NCBI GenBank assembly: GCA_905236635.1
Contig: CAJOCJ010000009.1
Location: 1,822-63,072, forward strand
Direction of reading: 5' to 3'
DNA: 61,251 nt
Source of the DNA: an uncultured Bacteroidales bacterium
GTDB lineage: Bacteria; Bacteroidota; Bacteroidia; Bacteroidales; F082
In this document: positions 1 through 9,768 of the stretch, piece by piece
Layout: each line of letters opens with the position of its first letter
Numbering within the stretch: position 1 is the stretch's first letter
The notes under the pieces: model-generated
What the model saw: the letters and a program-made list of their open reading frames with translations, nothing else
Database searches by the model: none
Told to the model about the DNA's origin: nothing
Program-made: the position numbers and the translations under genes

Positions 1-2
1 AC

Positions 3-44
3 TCAGAAGGCCTCATCCAGACCAAGAAGTTTGTGAAAGAGTAA
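3..44 (+). CDS. C-terminal end of a T9SS-sorted secreted protein (partial)
   Basis: Only the last 13 codons and the stop are inside the window. They read SEGLIQTKKFVKE, the typical end of a type IX secretion sorting domain (type A). The end of the gene at 5014-6612 is nearly the same (GLVQTKRFVKE). The protein is therefore probably exported by T9SS and either anchored on the cell surface or released. Nothing can be said about its function, because the main body lies left of the window. A strong terminator follows at once. Confidence 0.6.
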   Translation, partial: SEGLIQTKKFVKE

Positions 45-62
45 ACTGAATAGGTTTTAACG

Positions 63-97
63 AAAAAAGAGGCTCCATTTCGGAGCCTCTTTTTTTA
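63..97 (+). terminator. Rho-independent terminator
   Basis: A perfect stem AAGAGGCTCC / GGAGCCTCTT with a 5-base loop (ATTTC) is followed by a run of T. It ends the partial T9SS gene on the plus strand. The run of A on its left side means it could also stop transcripts of the minus-strand gene that ends at 118. Confidence 0.85.
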
Positions 98-117
98 TTG
101 CCTTTAAGAATAATTCC

Positions 118-438
118 TTAAATGATTTGTCTTAACATTGTGAAGATACTGCGTTCAGCTGCAGCGAACCTGCTGTCGGGGAAGAACACATTCTTGATTC
201 TGCCGAAATGGTTCTGGCGGTCAAGCTCGTCTTTGATATACGATGCCTTGCATTCTTCGATGGTCTTGCTTCTTTCGGTATTGCTATCGGCCTCGAAACC
301 ATTGTACATCCTCACAAACAGCTGCGGGTCGGTGTGTGCGCCAATGGCTATCAGTTCCTGCCTGGTGATGTCGAAATCGGCATCGGCAGCAAACAGTATG
401 CAATAGATCTCAAATTCTTCTCTGGATAGGTTTTTCAT
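118..438 (-). CDS. Small helical protein, possibly TerB-like
   Basis: The 106-residue protein is rich in charged helices, with no signal peptide or membrane segment. Its first 30 residues (SREEFEIYCILFAADADFDI, then TRQELIAIG) resemble the start of small TerB-like (tellurite-resistance B fold) proteins, where an acidic loop lies between two helices. This is a resemblance by eye and weak. It lies downstream of the peptide transporter on the same strand, with a 73-base gap that holds a palindrome (460-488). Function unknown. Confidence 0.55.
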   Translation of the reverse strand: MKNLSREEFEIYCILFAADADFDITRQELIAIGAHTDPQLFVRMYNGFEADSNTERSKTIEECKASYIKDELDRQNHFGRIKNVFFPDSRFAAAERSIFTMLRQII

Positions 439-459
439 AATTTGATTTTTTAAAATGTT

Positions 460-488
460 GTAGAGACGTCATAATATGGCGTCTCTAC
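460..488. repeat. Palindromic intergenic repeat, GTAG type
   Basis: The arms GTAGAGACGTC (460-470) and GGCGTCTCTAC (478-488) pair with one G-T wobble around a 7-base AT loop. Similar GTAG...CTAC palindromes occur at 6631-6658 and, degraded, at 18293-18316. There is no T-run directly after it, so it is more likely a dispersed palindromic repeat than a standard terminator. Confidence 0.6.
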
Positions 489-511
489 GATTTTTATCTA
501 TTATCTTTTAA

Positions 512-2212
512 CTACGCAGTTACGCGTTCCAGCCATTTCACCATGCATAACATCACTGTCATTGAGACGAGGCAGATGGCAAGGAACACTCCCCAGCATA
601 CCCAGATATCCCAAGCGTTGTACATGAGAGGTCCGACGAAGATAAAGAGGTTACCGATAGCTGTTGCACCGAGCCACAAGCCCTGGCATAAGCCCAACAT
701 GTGACGTGGAGCCACCTTCGAAACGAACGAAAGTCCGAGAGGTGAGATAAACAGCTCAGCGACGGTCAGGAAGAAGTAGGTCACGATAAGAACCCATGGT
801 CCTAACTTCGAGAGACCTGCAGCGGCCATTTGAGTCGAGTCCATTTCACGGAACACATCGCCTGAAGGATAGTTGCATGAGATTGACATTATCATCAGGA
901 AGAGGTAGGCGAGACCTGCTATGCCCATACCGTAGGCGATTTTGCGAGGTGTGGATACGCCTTTGCCTTTTCTTACCAAAGCAGCGAAACCTAACATCAC
1001 CAGAGGCGTTAAGATGATGACAAACAATGGGTTTAGTGACTGCCAGATCTCTGGTGCGAAGAAGTCGGTGATGATGAAGTCACGGGCTAACAGTGTCAAT
1101 GACTGGCTGTTCTGGTGGAACGAGAGCCAGAAGAAGATGGCGATACCGAGAACTGCAAACAAAGCGTACAGACGCTGTTTGATTTCTTTTGCCATGGCGA
1201 TTTTTTCCTCCTGAGTGTATTCGACCACTTCGGCTTTCTCTTTCTTTGCCGGTTGTGGGAAAATCTTCTTTGTGCAGAGGAACACTATGAGTGAGATCAT
1301 CATGGCGACCACTGAAGCGATGAATGCGTAGTGGACGCCGGTGTTGAACACGTCGATATATTGTGAGCTGAACGTTACAAGGTCGGTAGGAGTAGCTGTG
1401 CCGTCAACCAGAGACTTTGCCATATTCTCGGTGAATTTCTGTGTCTGTTCGCCGTTGGCAAGGAATTTGTGGCAGAGAGCCGGCATGTCAGCATTGTAAA
1501 CGAAGCTATGTGCTTTCAACCACCAGTCACGAAGCATAGGAGCTACGAATGGGGCTATAACACCGCCGATGTTGATGAACACGTAGAAAATCTGGAAACC
1601 GCTGTCGCGACGGTCTTTAGCCTCAGCCAAAGCCTCAGGGCCTTTCTGTGCCGCCTCGGCCTCGAACTTGTCGTATAGTTTTCCGACGAGAGCCTGAAGG
1701 TTGCCTTTGAACAGACCGTTACCGAATGAGATGCAGAGCAATGCGAAGCATGTGAAGATCAAGATGCCCCACCATGCGCCGCCATTGTCGAGGATGATGC
1801 CGTTGGCGTCCTTGCTAAACAACGGAAGAGCCAGTCCGACATAACCTGCCGCCATGATAATCAAACCCCACTGGATGGTGCGCGGATAGTTCTGAGTACG
1901 GTCGGCAATGATACCGCCAACAAGACTCAAAACGTAGATTCCGAAGTAAAACACCGAATAGATGATACTTCCGGTTCTGTCCGGCAAACCGAATTTAGAC
2001 ACGAGGAACAACAACAGGATGGCGTTCATGATGTAGTATCCGAAACGCTCGCCCATGTTACTCAAAGCCGCTGCAATCAAGCCTTTAGGGTGATATTTTT
2101 TGGCTTGACGGAGATAGTAGACCAAAAATGGGATGACGACAATCAAAATGCCGATCAAAATCACCAATGTGCGGTTGGTCTGCCAAAGATTTGCAATTGA
2201 TAATAATGACAT
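512..2212 (-). CDS. POT-family proton-coupled oligopeptide transporter (MFS)
   Basis: The 566-residue inner-membrane protein has at least 12 hydrophobic segments. It should import di- and tripeptides with protons. The family motif is seen near residues 52-70 as SNMGERFGYYIMNAILLLFL (ERFxYY type), the proton- and substrate-coupling region of POT/PTR2 transporters. A GGIIADR loop between helices follows at about residue 98. The length fits Bacteroidota POT proteins, which often have extra central helices; here a hydrophilic stretch KKEKAEVVEYTQEEKIA sits mid-protein. A well-formed promoter lies upstream at 2269-2300, divergent to valS. Confidence 0.88.
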   Translation of the reverse strand: MSLLSIANLWQTNRTLVILIGILIVVIPFLVYYLRQAKKYHPKGLIAAALSNMGERFGYYIMNAILLLFLVSKFGLPDRTGSIIYSVFYFGIYVLSLVGGIIADRTQNYPRTIQWGLIIMAAGYVGLALPLFSKDANGIILDNGGAWWGILIFTCFALLCISFGNGLFKGNLQALVGKLYDKFEAEAAQKGPEALAEAKDRRDSGFQIFYVFINIGGVIAPFVAPMLRDWWLKAHSFVYNADMPALCHKFLANGEQTQKFTENMAKSLVDGTATPTDLVTFSSQYIDVFNTGVHYAFIASVVAMMISLIVFLCTKKIFPQPAKKEKAEVVEYTQEEKIAMAKEIKQRLYALFAVLGIAIFFWLSFHQNSQSLTLLARDFIITDFFAPEIWQSLNPLFVIILTPLVMLGFAALVRKGKGVSTPRKIAYGMGIAGLAYLFLMIMSISCNYPSGDVFREMDSTQMAAAGLSKLGPWVLIVTYFFLTVAELFISPLGLSFVSKVAPRHMLGLCQGLWLGATAIGNLFIFVGPLMYNAWDIWVCWGVFLAICLVSMTVMLCMVKWLERVTA

Positions 2213-2268
2213 ACTCTTAAAATTTAATTATACATAGAATAATTTCTCGTTTTCATCAAAAAATCGTA

Positions 2269-2300
2269 CAAAAATAATAAAAAATTATTAACATAAACAA
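2269..2300 (-). promoter_or_regulatory. Promoter of the peptide transporter gene
   Basis: On the minus strand TTG (complement of 2298-2300), 21 bases, then TATTTTTG (complement of 2269-2276) matches the Bacteroidota -33/-7 promoter. The leader to the ATG at 2212 is about 50 bases. Confidence 0.6.
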
Positions 2301-2309
2301 GAAAAATCG

Positions 2310-2317
2310 TAATTTTG
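2310..2317 (+). promoter_or_regulatory. Candidate -7 element of valS
   Basis: TAATTTTG fits TAnnTTTG. No TTG lies at the right distance upstream, so only the -7 box is supported. Confidence 0.4.
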
Positions 2318-2363
2318 CAATTTTAATCTTTGATATTAAAATTTGAATTTTTAAATAAATAAT

Positions 2364-4991
2364 ATGGAGTTATCGAGCAAATATAGTCCGCAGACCACAG
2401 AAGAGAAATGGTACGAACACTGGATCGAGAAAAATTATTTCCATTCAACGCCTGATGAGCGTGAGCCTTACACCATCGTGATACCGCCACCGAATGTGAC
2501 TGGCGTGCTTCACATGGGTCATATGCTCAACAACACCATTCAGGACGTCCTCATCCGCCGTGCTCGTATGCAGGGAAAGAACGCCTGCTGGGTGCCAGGT
2601 ACCGACCACGCATCCATCGCGACAGAGGCTAAGGTGGTGAACAAGCTGGCACAGCAAGGCATCAAGAAGACCGATATCGGACGTGAGGAGTTCCTCAAAC
2701 ATGCCTGGGACTGGACCCACGAGCACGGCGGCATAATCTTGAAACAGCTCCGTAAGCTCGGCTGCTCCTGCGACTGGGAACGCACCTCGTTCACCATGGA
2801 CGAGACCCGCTCTAAGAGCGTTATCCGCGTGTTCTGCGACCTATATAAAAAAGGACTCATCTACCGCGGCGTGCGTATGGTTAACTGGGACCCGAAAGCC
2901 CTCACGGCATTGAGCGACGAGGAAGTCATCTATAAAGAAGAACATAGCAAGCTTTTCTACCTCAGATATAAGATTGAAGGCGAAAACGGTTACGCTGTGG
3001 TGGCGACGACACGTCCTGAGACAATCATGGGCGACACCGCCATGTGTATCAACCCTAACGACCCGAAAAACCAGCATCTTAAAGGCAAGAAAGTCATAGT
3101 TCCTTTGGTGAATAGAGTTATTCCGGTCATCGAAGACGAATACGTCGACATCGAGTTCGGTACAGGCTGCCTGAAGGTGACTCCGGCTCACGATGTGAAC
3201 GACTACATGCTCGGTGAGAAACATAACCTCCAGAGCATCAATATCTTCAACGACGATGCCACCATCAGTGAGGCAGCGGGAATGTACGTCGGAATGGACC
3301 GCGAGGCAGTGCGCAAGCAGATTGTCATCGACCTCAAGGAAGCCGACCTGCTTGAGAAAGTTGAAGACTATAATAATAAGGTGGGATATTCTGAGCGTAC
3401 CAACGTGCCGATCGAGCCGAAACTCTCGATGCAGTGGTTCCTCAAGATGGAACACCTCGCCAAGATAGCTCTCGAACCTGTCGAGAAAGGCGAGATCCAG
3501 TTCTATCCTTCAAAATATGTCAACCTCTACCGTCACTGGCTCGAAAACATCAAAGACTGGTGCATCAGCCGTCAGCTGTGGTGGGGACACCAGATTCCGG
3601 CATACTATCTGCCACAGGGTGGATTCGTTGTCGCCGAGACGAAGGAAGAAGCACTTAAACTCGCAAAGGATAAGACTGGCGATAACAATTTGACAATGAA
3701 CGACTTGCGTCAGGATGACGACGCTTTGGACACATGGTTCAGCTCATGGCTGTGGCCTCTATCGCTGTTCAACGGTATCCTCGATCCAGACAACGCCGAA
3801 TTTAAGTATTATTACCCGACTAACGACCTTATCACCGCTCCTGACATCATCTTCTTCTGGGTGGCCAGAATGATAATGGCAGGCGAGGAGTTCGCTGGAA
3901 AAGTGCCGTACAACAACGTGTATTTCACAGGCATCGTGCGCGACAAACTCGGTCGTAAGATGTCGAAATCATTGGGTAACTCGCCAGATCCTATCGAACT
4001 CATAGAGACTTACGGTGCTGACGGCGTCCGTATGGGAATGTTGCTCTCGGCACCTGCCGGCAACGACATCTTGTTCGATGTGGCACTCTGCGAGCAGGGA
4101 CGTAACTTCTGCAACAAGATCTGGAACGCTCTCCGTCTGGTGAAAGGTTGGACTGTCGATGAGAAAGCTGCTCAGCCAGACACCGCCAAGATGGCAGTGA
4201 AGTGGTTTGACGCACGCTATAATCAGGTGCTCGCCGAGATGAACGACAACTTTGAGAAATACCGTCTGAGCGATGCCTTGATGGGCGTTTACAAGCTCAC
4301 ATGGGACGACTTCTGCTCATGGTATCTCGAGATGGTGAAAGCTCCGATGGGACAGTCTGTCGACGGCGTGACATACAGAGCCACAGTCACATTCTTCGAG
4401 AACCTGATGAAGCTCCTGCACCCGTTCATGCCATTCATCACCGAAGAGATTTATCATAATCTTGACGAAAGAAAAGATGGCGACGACATCATCATTTCGC
4501 AGCAGCCCAAGCAGAAACCTGTCGACAACCAGGTTTTATCACAGTTCGACTTCACTATGGATGTCATCAACAACATCCGTAAGATCCGCGCCGAGAAGAA
4601 CATCTCGTTCAAGGAGGCTTTGGACTTGGTCGTCATCGACAATGGCAGCGCCAACAAGGACTTCGACTGCATCATCGAGAAGTTGACTAACATTAAGACA
4701 ATAACCTACACCACAGAAAAACCTGCCGACGCTTTCGGTTTCATCGTCCGCTCGAAGGAATATTTCATTCCAGTTACCGACTCAGTCGATACCGAGGCCG
4801 AGTTAAAGAAACTCCAGGAAGAGTTGAAATACGCCCAAGGCTTCTTGAAATCGGTGGAGGCTAAGCTCTCAAACGAAAGATTTGTCAACGGAGCCCCTGC
4901 TGCTGTCGTCGACAAGGAACGTAAGAAAAAATCCGATGCCGAGGCGAAGATTGCTGTCCTCGAGCAACAGATTAAAGGATTAAAGAAATAA
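2364..4991 (+). CDS. valS: Valyl-tRNA synthetase
   Basis: Class I aminoacyl-tRNA synthetase that charges tRNA-Val in the cytoplasm; 875 residues, the usual length. The HIGH signature is HMGH at residues 50-53 within [13 protein letters not shown]. The KMSKS loop is at residues 532-536 ([14 protein letters not shown]). The editing (CP1) domain lies between, with [10 protein letters not shown] near residue 215. The C-terminal 60 residues form the Val-arm coiled coil ([12 protein letters not shown] ... [11 protein letters not shown]). ATG at 2364 gives the expected N-terminus. It is followed after 22 bases by a T9SS gene on the same strand. Confidence 0.98.
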   Translation: MELSSKYSPQTTEEKWYEHWIEKNYFHSTPDEREPYTIVIPPPNVTGVLHMGHMLNNTIQDVLIRRARMQGKNACWVPGTDHASIATEAKVVNKLAQQGIKKTDIGREEFLKHAWDWTHEHGGIILKQLRKLGCSCDWERTSFTMDETRSKSVIRVFCDLYKKGLIYRGVRMVNWDPKALTALSDEEVIYKEEHSKLFYLRYKIEGENGYAVVATTRPETIMGDTAMCINPNDPKNQHLKGKKVIVPLVNRVIPVIEDEYVDIEFGTGCLKVTPAHDVNDYMLGEKHNLQSINIFNDDATISEAAGMYVGMDREAVRKQIVIDLKEADLLEKVEDYNNKVGYSERTNVPIEPKLSMQWFLKMEHLAKIALEPVEKGEIQFYPSKYVNLYRHWLENIKDWCISRQLWWGHQIPAYYLPQGGFVVAETKEEALKLAKDKTGDNNLTMNDLRQDDDALDTWFSSWLWPLSLFNGILDPDNAEFKYYYPTNDLITAPDIIFFWVARMIMAGEEFAGKVPYNNVYFTGIVRDKLGRKMSKSLGNSPDPIELIETYGADGVRMGMLLSAPAGNDILFDVALCEQGRNFCNKIWNALRLVKGWTVDEKAAQPDTAKMAVKWFDARYNQVLAEMNDNFEKYRLSDALMGVYKLTWDDFCSWYLEMVKAPMGQSVDGVTYRATVTFFENLMKLLHPFMPFITEEIYHNLDERKDGDDIIISQQPKQKPVDNQVLSQFDFTMDVINNIRKIRAEKNISFKEALDLVVIDNGSANKDFDCIIEKLTNIKTITYTTEKPADAFGFIVRSKEYFIPVTDSVDTEAELKKLQEELKYAQGFLKSVEAKLSNERFVNGAPAAVVDKERKKKSDAEAKIAVLEQQIKGLKK

Positions 4992-5013
4992 TTAATTACA
5001 AAAATTAAAGACC

Positions 5014-6612
5014 ATGAAAAAATCATTTATCATCGCATTGCTAATGGTGTTAATGGCTCCATTTGCAACAAATGCACAAACGAAAGATATGTGGGACCTG
5101 GTGACAGCGTTCAGCACATCTACAGGCCGTCAACACGGTATCGTTTATGACGGCGAGCATATCTACACCGCTGCATGGGGCAAGTCATCAAACGTGTTGT
5201 ATATGTTCTACAAATACGACCTCGAAGGCAACCTTCTCGACCAATTTGATGTCCCAGGCGTTACCAACGACAACAATTACCTGCGTGATATGACATTCGA
5301 TGGTACTTATTTCTATGGCTGTGACGCCCATACAAATAAGATATGGTGCTATGACCTCCATGAAAAGACATTGGTTACATCGAATATTATTGAAACAGGT
5401 CTGAAAAATGGCCAGGGTCAGGATAAAGAACTTGGCATCTGTACATACGACCCTGCATACGATGCATTCTGGGTAGGCGAGAGAGCAACAGGCAACAGCC
5501 CGAGCCTCCATCTTGACCTTTATCTCATCAACCGCAGTGGCGAAGTCGTAAGGACAGCTACTCCACATAATCTTGGCGGACATACCGTACATGGTACTGG
5601 TTATTTTACCGATGATGAAGGTGTGGCACACATTTATCTGTTTGCCGTTGAGGGCTTTACAGCTCATGTGTTTGACTATAACATCGACGAGGACACTATG
5701 TCCAGCAACTATATCTTTGACTTTTCCGAGACACCTGGTTGGGGTGTTGCATGCACCGCCGGTGGTGCTTATATCGGCGAGGTTGACGGCTCAACATATT
5801 TCTTCGGCGACGTGGATAAAAGCCCTAACCTCATTGGCATCTATGCTTTGGGTGACTACACCCCTGTAACACCTCAGGCTCCGGATGGCGACATTTTCTT
5901 TGATTTCAACGATGGTATGATGCGTTGGACCACAATCGATGCCGACGACGACGGATACAACTGGGAGATGCGTAACAATTGGGGAAATACTGAGAACCCA
6001 TACAGTGTCACATCAGCATCTTACGATGATGCCACAGGACTCGTTCTGTTCCCTGAGAACTATCTGGTGACACCTTATAAGCTTGATTGTGAACAGATTA
6101 CATTCAAGGCATGTGCTCAAGACGTCAATAATCCTGCTGAACACGTCGGCGTGGCTGTGTCAACGACAGGAAATACCGATGCAGAAGACTTCACCATCAT
6201 ATGGGATACAGATTTGACAGCTAAGGCGGGTGCTTGGCATTCATTCAATATCGACTTGAGAGCCTATCAGGGTCAGGATATCTATGTGGCTATTGTCCAC
6301 TTCAACTGCACCGACCAGTTTATGATCAATGTCGATGATATCATGCTTTACAGAACATATAACGACGTGGCTGAGAACACATATAACATATTTACGGTTT
6401 ATCCTAACCCAGCCGCTGAAAAGCTTGTCGTTGAAAGCGAAATCACCATCGATCAGTATGATATCTACACCGTTACAGGTGCAATGATTCTCAGCAAGCC
6501 GGTCGATGAGAAATCGTTTGAGATCAACGTGAGTGAGTTGCCAGCCGGCACATATCTCATCAAGATGAGCGCCAACGGTCTCGTCCAAACAAAACGCTTT
6601 GTAAAAGAATAA
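5014..6612 (+). CDS. T9SS-sorted secreted protein with cleaved-adhesin/choice-of-anchor J-like domain
   Basis: 532 residues. Residues 1-21 are a signal peptide ending in TNAQ. Residues about 22-285 look like a beta-propeller (repeated GIVYDGEHIYTAAWG-type and GIYALGDYTP units). Residues about 290-450 resemble the choice-of-anchor J / cleaved-adhesin jelly roll of gingipain-type proteins (FFDFNDGMMRWTTIDADDDG, then FPENYLVTPYKLD and FNIDLRAYQGQDIYVA). The last 75 residues are a type A sorting domain (YPNPAAEKLVV ... LPAGTYLIKM ... KRFVKE). Its role is probably surface binding or matrix, not enzymatic; no catalytic motif was seen. It sits 22 bases after valS with no promoter visible in the gap, and ends at a strong terminator. 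Confidence 0.85.
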   Translation: MKKSFIIALLMVLMAPFATNAQTKDMWDLVTAFSTSTGRQHGIVYDGEHIYTAAWGKSSNVLYMFYKYDLEGNLLDQFDVPGVTNDNNYLRDMTFDGTYFYGCDAHTNKIWCYDLHEKTLVTSNIIETGLKNGQGQDKELGICTYDPAYDAFWVGERATGNSPSLHLDLYLINRSGEVVRTATPHNLGGHTVHGTGYFTDDEGVAHIYLFAVEGFTAHVFDYNIDEDTMSSNYIFDFSETPGWGVACTAGGAYIGEVDGSTYFFGDVDKSPNLIGIYALGDYTPVTPQAPDGDIFFDFNDGMMRWTTIDADDDGYNWEMRNNWGNTENPYSVTSASYDDATGLVLFPENYLVTPYKLDCEQITFKACAQDVNNPAEHVGVAVSTTGNTDAEDFTIIWDTDLTAKAGAWHSFNIDLRAYQGQDIYVAIVHFNCTDQFMINVDDIMLYRTYNDVAENTYNIFTVYPNPAAEKLVVESEITIDQYDIYTVTGAMILSKPVDEKSFEINVSELPAGTYLIKMSANGLVQTKRFVKE

Positions 6613-6630
6613 ATTTGTGAATAATAATAT

Positions 6631-6665
6631 GTAGGGGCAAATGATAATTTGCCCCTACTTTTTTT
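6631..6665 (+). terminator. Terminator made from a GTAG-type palindrome
   Basis: GTAGGGGCAAAT (6631-6642) and ATTTGCCCCTAC (6647-6658) form a perfect 12-bp stem with a GATA loop, followed by seven T. It ends the T9SS gene. The stem has the same GTAG...CTAC layout as the repeat at 460-488, so a dispersed repeat seems to serve as terminator here. Confidence 0.8.
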
Positions 6666-7335
6666 ATTCTTCTTCGACTAAGAAAAGTGCTAATTGCTTG
6701 ATGCCTTGAGCGCCGATAACCAATTGGTTGTCGATTTCGATGCTCTTGCTGGCGCCACTGATGATAACGGTTTCGGATGGTTTTCCGGAGCCGTATTTCT
6801 TTTTCAGTAAATGGATGGCGTCTTTCATGCTCGCGACGATCTGGCTAGGGGAGGCATAGACCAAAAGGACATCGGCATCGGAATATGCTGTCCTCGACCC
6901 CGCGCATTTGTCAGTGACGACGACGCTTCCAGTGTGAGCGATGAGGCATTCGCAGTCGGTGATGCTCACCGTTTTCTTACGTTTTGAGCTATAGTCGTGG
7001 CTCAGTTTTATGTCTGAGTCTTTGAATACGGATTCTATCTTCTTGCTGGTGGAGCATAACGGCTCCCATTGATTCTCGACGACATACTGCTTCATTGCCT
7101 CGAGAAACTCCTCTCGGCTCTGGAAATAGATGAAGATGCCGCCATTTTCCTTGAAACGCTCCACGAAGGTGAAGTCGGCGCCGTCTTCTTCCTTGAATGG
7201 TGTCCAGGTATCGATTTGCATGTTCACGTCGGAGAAGAGGTTCTCGTCCTTGGCCATCACGGCTTCACGCACCTTGGCGAGGATCTGCTCCTTGTTGGTG
7301 CGCTCACTGAGATTGCCGAACGAGAATATCTTCAT
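6664..7335 (-). CDS. LUD-domain protein (LutC/YkgG-like)
   Basis: 223 residues, cytoplasmic. The C-terminal half has the LUD-domain core: CLIAHTGSVVV around residue 130, ADVLLVYASPSQIV, and the end SGASKSIEIDNQLVIGAQG. LutC is one subunit of the lactate-utilisation complex, but this copy stands alone without lutA or lutB. It lies 3 bases after ftsH on the same strand, so it is the third gene of rsfS-ftsH-LUD. The specific role is unknown; involvement in lactate oxidation is not supported by neighbours. Confidence 0.8.
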   Translation of the reverse strand: MKIFSFGNLSERTNKEQILAKVREAVMAKDENLFSDVNMQIDTWTPFKEEDGADFTFVERFKENGGIFIYFQSREEFLEAMKQYVVENQWEPLCSTSKKIESVFKDSDIKLSHDYSSKRKKTVSITDCECLIAHTGSVVVTDKCAGSRTAYSDADVLLVYASPSQIVASMKDAIHLLKKKYGSGKPSETVIISGASKSIEIDNQLVIGAQGIKQLALFLVEEE

Positions 7336-7338
7336 GAC

Positions 7339-9303
7339 TTATGCTATTGAAGTGTTTTCGGGGTTGAGAGTCTGACCTTCGGGTTCTTCCTCTTTACGCT
7401 TGGTAAAGGTGCGCTCCTCTTGTTTCCAGGGACGTTCGCCGAAAATGGCGACGAGGTCGTCGGTGAAGATCACCTCTTTATCGATGAGTTTCTCGGCTAG
7501 CTTGGTGAGCCCTTCCTTATTTTCGTTGAGTATCTTCAATGCCTCTTGGTAGGCGCTCTCGATGAGTTTGCTTACCTCCGCGTCAATCTTCTCGGCTGTC
7601 TTCTCGCTGAACGGCTTCTGGAAGGAGTAGTCCTGCTGTCCTGTTGAGTCATAATAACTCACGTTGCCTATCTTCTCGTCGAGGCCGTAGTACATCACCA
7701 TGGCATGGGCTTGTTTCGACACTTTCTCGAGGTCGTTCAAGGCTCCTGTGGATATCTGTCCGAAGATGATCTGTTCGGCGGCGCGGCCCCCGAGGGTGGC
7801 AATCATCTCGTGATACATCTGTTCCTTGGTGGTTATCTGTCGTTCGTCGGGCAGGTACCAGGCCGCGCCGAGGGCCTTGCCTCTCGGGACGATGGTGACC
7901 TTCACCAGTGGATGAGCGTGTTCGAGCATCCAGCTTGTGGTGGCGTGTCCTGCCTCATGATAGGCTATCACTTTCTTCTCCGACTGTGTTATCACGGAGT
8001 TTTTCTTCTCCAGTCCGCCCACGATACGGTCGATGGCGTCGAGGAAGTCCTGTTTCTCTATGTTATCCTTGTTTTTACGTGCTGCTATGAGTGCTGCCTC
8101 GTTACACACGTTGGCGATGTCGGCACCTGAGAAACCTGGCGTCTGTTTGGCGAGGAACTCCTTGTCGACGTCTTTGCCTAGTTTCAGGCCGCGCATGTGG
8201 ACCTCGAAGATCTCGCGCCGACCGTTCAAATCGGGTAGTTCCACATAGATCTGACGGTCGAATCGTCCTGCACGCATAAGCGCCTTGTCGAGGATGTCGG
8301 CGCGGTTGGTGGCTGCAAGAACGATGACGCCCGAGTTGGTGCCGAAGCCGTCCATCTCGGTGAGCAGCTGGTTCAGCGTGCTCTCACGCTCGTCGTTGCC
8401 GCCGCTCATGATGTTTTTACCGCGGGCTCGGCCGATGGCGTCGATTTCGTCGATGAATATGATACAAGGTGACTTTTCTTTTGCCTGCTTGAAGAGGTCG
8501 CGCACACGTGACGCGCCCACGCCCACGAACATCTCCACGAAGTCGGAGCCCGATATGCTGAAGAACGGCACGTTGGCCTCGCCCGCCACCGACTTCGCCA
8601 GCAAGGTCTTACCTGTGCCTGGAGGGCCTACGAGCAGCACTCCCTTCGGGATCTTACCGCCTAAGCGTGTGTATCTGCCGGGGTTCTTGAGGAAATCCAC
8701 AATCTCCATCACCTCTTCCTTGGCTTCTTCCAATCCTGCTACGTCTTTAAACGTGGTCTTGTTGTCTTTCTCCTGGTCGTAGAGTTGTGCCTTCGACTTG
8801 CCGATACTGAAGATCTGTCCGCCGCCTGCATTAGCGCCGCCACCCATGCGTCGCATGATGACGATCCATAGCACCACTATCAGCGCCAGCGGGAGCACCC
8901 AGCTTACGATCTCCGCGCCCCAGTTGTGACGTTCCACAGGAGTTATCTCGATAGGATTCGAAAGGCCTTCCTGAGCCTCGTCAACCTTGGCGTAAAGTCT
9001 TGATTCTGTGGTGTTTAAAGTGTAGTTAGGCGACACGCCGAACTTCGGTGCGTTCTCGTTAGGAAAATACTTACGCATGCCCTGCTCGTTGAGGTAAATC
9101 TCGGCGGTCTTGCCGTTTACCAGCTCAATCTTCGCCACATCCTGCTCTTTCAGCATCTTCGTGAGCTCGGTCATCGATGTCTCCTTGGCGGAGTTGGTGC
9201 CGCTGAAAATTATCGACCCGAGGAAGAATGCTATCAGGATGATGTAAATCCAATAAAAACCTATCTTTTTCTTCGGTTTATTGCTGTTTATGTTGTCTGC
9301 CAT
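7339..9303 (-). CDS. ftsH: ATP-dependent zinc metalloprotease FtsH
   Basis: Membrane AAA+ protease that degrades misfolded membrane and some soluble proteins. I choose ATG at 9303 ([15 protein letters not shown]; 654 residues), two bases after the rsfS stop; an upstream ATG at 9342 would lie inside rsfS. Membrane segments are at about 15-33 and 133-151. Walker A GPPGTGKT is at 226-233, Walker B IIFIDEID at 281-288, the second region of homology ([21 protein letters not shown]) around 330-350, and the zinc site HEAGH at 449-453. All key residues are present. Probably cotranscribed with rsfS and the LUD gene. Confidence 0.97.
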   Translation of the reverse strand: MADNINSNKPKKKIGFYWIYIILIAFFLGSIIFSGTNSAKETSMTELTKMLKEQDVAKIELVNGKTAEIYLNEQGMRKYFPNENAPKFGVSPNYTLNTTESRLYAKVDEAQEGLSNPIEITPVERHNWGAEIVSWVLPLALIVVLWIVIMRRMGGGANAGGGQIFSIGKSKAQLYDQEKDNKTTFKDVAGLEEAKEEVMEIVDFLKNPGRYTRLGGKIPKGVLLVGPPGTGKTLLAKSVAGEANVPFFSISGSDFVEMFVGVGASRVRDLFKQAKEKSPCIIFIDEIDAIGRARGKNIMSGGNDERESTLNQLLTEMDGFGTNSGVIVLAATNRADILDKALMRAGRFDRQIYVELPDLNGRREIFEVHMRGLKLGKDVDKEFLAKQTPGFSGADIANVCNEAALIAARKNKDNIEKQDFLDAIDRIVGGLEKKNSVITQSEKKVIAYHEAGHATTSWMLEHAHPLVKVTIVPRGKALGAAWYLPDERQITTKEQMYHEMIATLGGRAAEQIIFGQISTGALNDLEKVSKQAHAMVMYYGLDEKIGNVSYYDSTGQQDYSFQKPFSEKTAEKIDAEVSKLIESAYQEALKILNENKEGLTKLAEKLIDKEVIFTDDLVAIFGERPWKQEERTFTKRKEEEPEGQTLNPENTSIA

Positions 9304-9305
9304 AG

Positions 9306-9677
9306 TTAGTCTTCGTATGTTTTCATTTCCGCGTCGGCCCACAGCTCCTCAAGTTTGAAGAAATCGCGTTTCTCCTGAAGGAAGATATGAACCACCACAT
9401 CGATATAATCCAACAAAATCCATTCCGAATTTTCGAAACCCTCCTCATGATACACATGCACGTGAAGCTTGTTGCGCACGTTGTCGATGACCTTCTCCGC
9501 TATGGCGTTCACCTGTGTCTTCGACTGGGCGTGACATATCACAAAATAATCGGTCACTGCCGATTGTAACTCTTTCAGATTCAACGATGTAACACCTTGT
9601 GCCTTGGCTTCCAACATGGTCTCTACCACGGTCTTCAGGACCTCTTCTGTATTGTCGTTTTCGTGTCTAACTCTCAT
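9306..9677 (-). CDS. rsfS: Ribosome silencing factor RsfS
   Basis: 123 residues; RsfS/Iojap family, binds ribosomal protein L14 and blocks joining of the subunits when nutrients are short. The family core is visible: TDYFVICHAQSKTQVNAIAE at about 42-61 and EGFENSEWILLDYIDVVVHI at about 79-98, including the typical W-x-L-x-D-Y motif. First gene of the operon with ftsH, two bases upstream of its ATG. A -7-like TATCTTTG (complement of 9695-9702) lies about 20 bases before the start. Confidence 0.95.
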   Translation of the reverse strand: MRVRHENDNTEEVLKTVVETMLEAKAQGVTSLNLKELQSAVTDYFVICHAQSKTQVNAIAEKVIDNVRNKLHVHVYHEEGFENSEWILLDYIDVVVHIFLQEKRDFFKLEELWADAEMKTYED

Positions 9678-9694
9678 CTAAACAAAATTTTTTG

Positions 9695-9702
9695 CAAAGA
9701 TA
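9695..9702 (-). promoter_or_regulatory. Candidate -7 element of the rsfS-ftsH-LUD operon
   Basis: The minus strand reads TATCTTTG, a match to TAnnTTTG, 18 bases before the rsfS ATG. No clear -33 box was found. Confidence 0.4.
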
Positions 9703-9726
9703 ATCAATAAATTTGATAAATATTAT

Positions 9727-9734
9727 TATTTTTG
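9727..9734 (+). promoter_or_regulatory. Candidate -7 element of birA
   Basis: TATTTTTG fits TAnnTTTG and lies 35 bases before the ATG at 9769. No -33 partner is evident. Confidence 0.4.
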
Positions 9735-9768
9735 TATTTTTAAAAGAATAAGGTGATTTTTTTTGAAA

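Noticed and set aside
6664..7335. A lactate-utilisation (lutABC) operon
   Set aside because: Only a LUD-domain gene is present. No lutA- or lutB-like gene lies nearby; the gene belongs to the ftsH operon.
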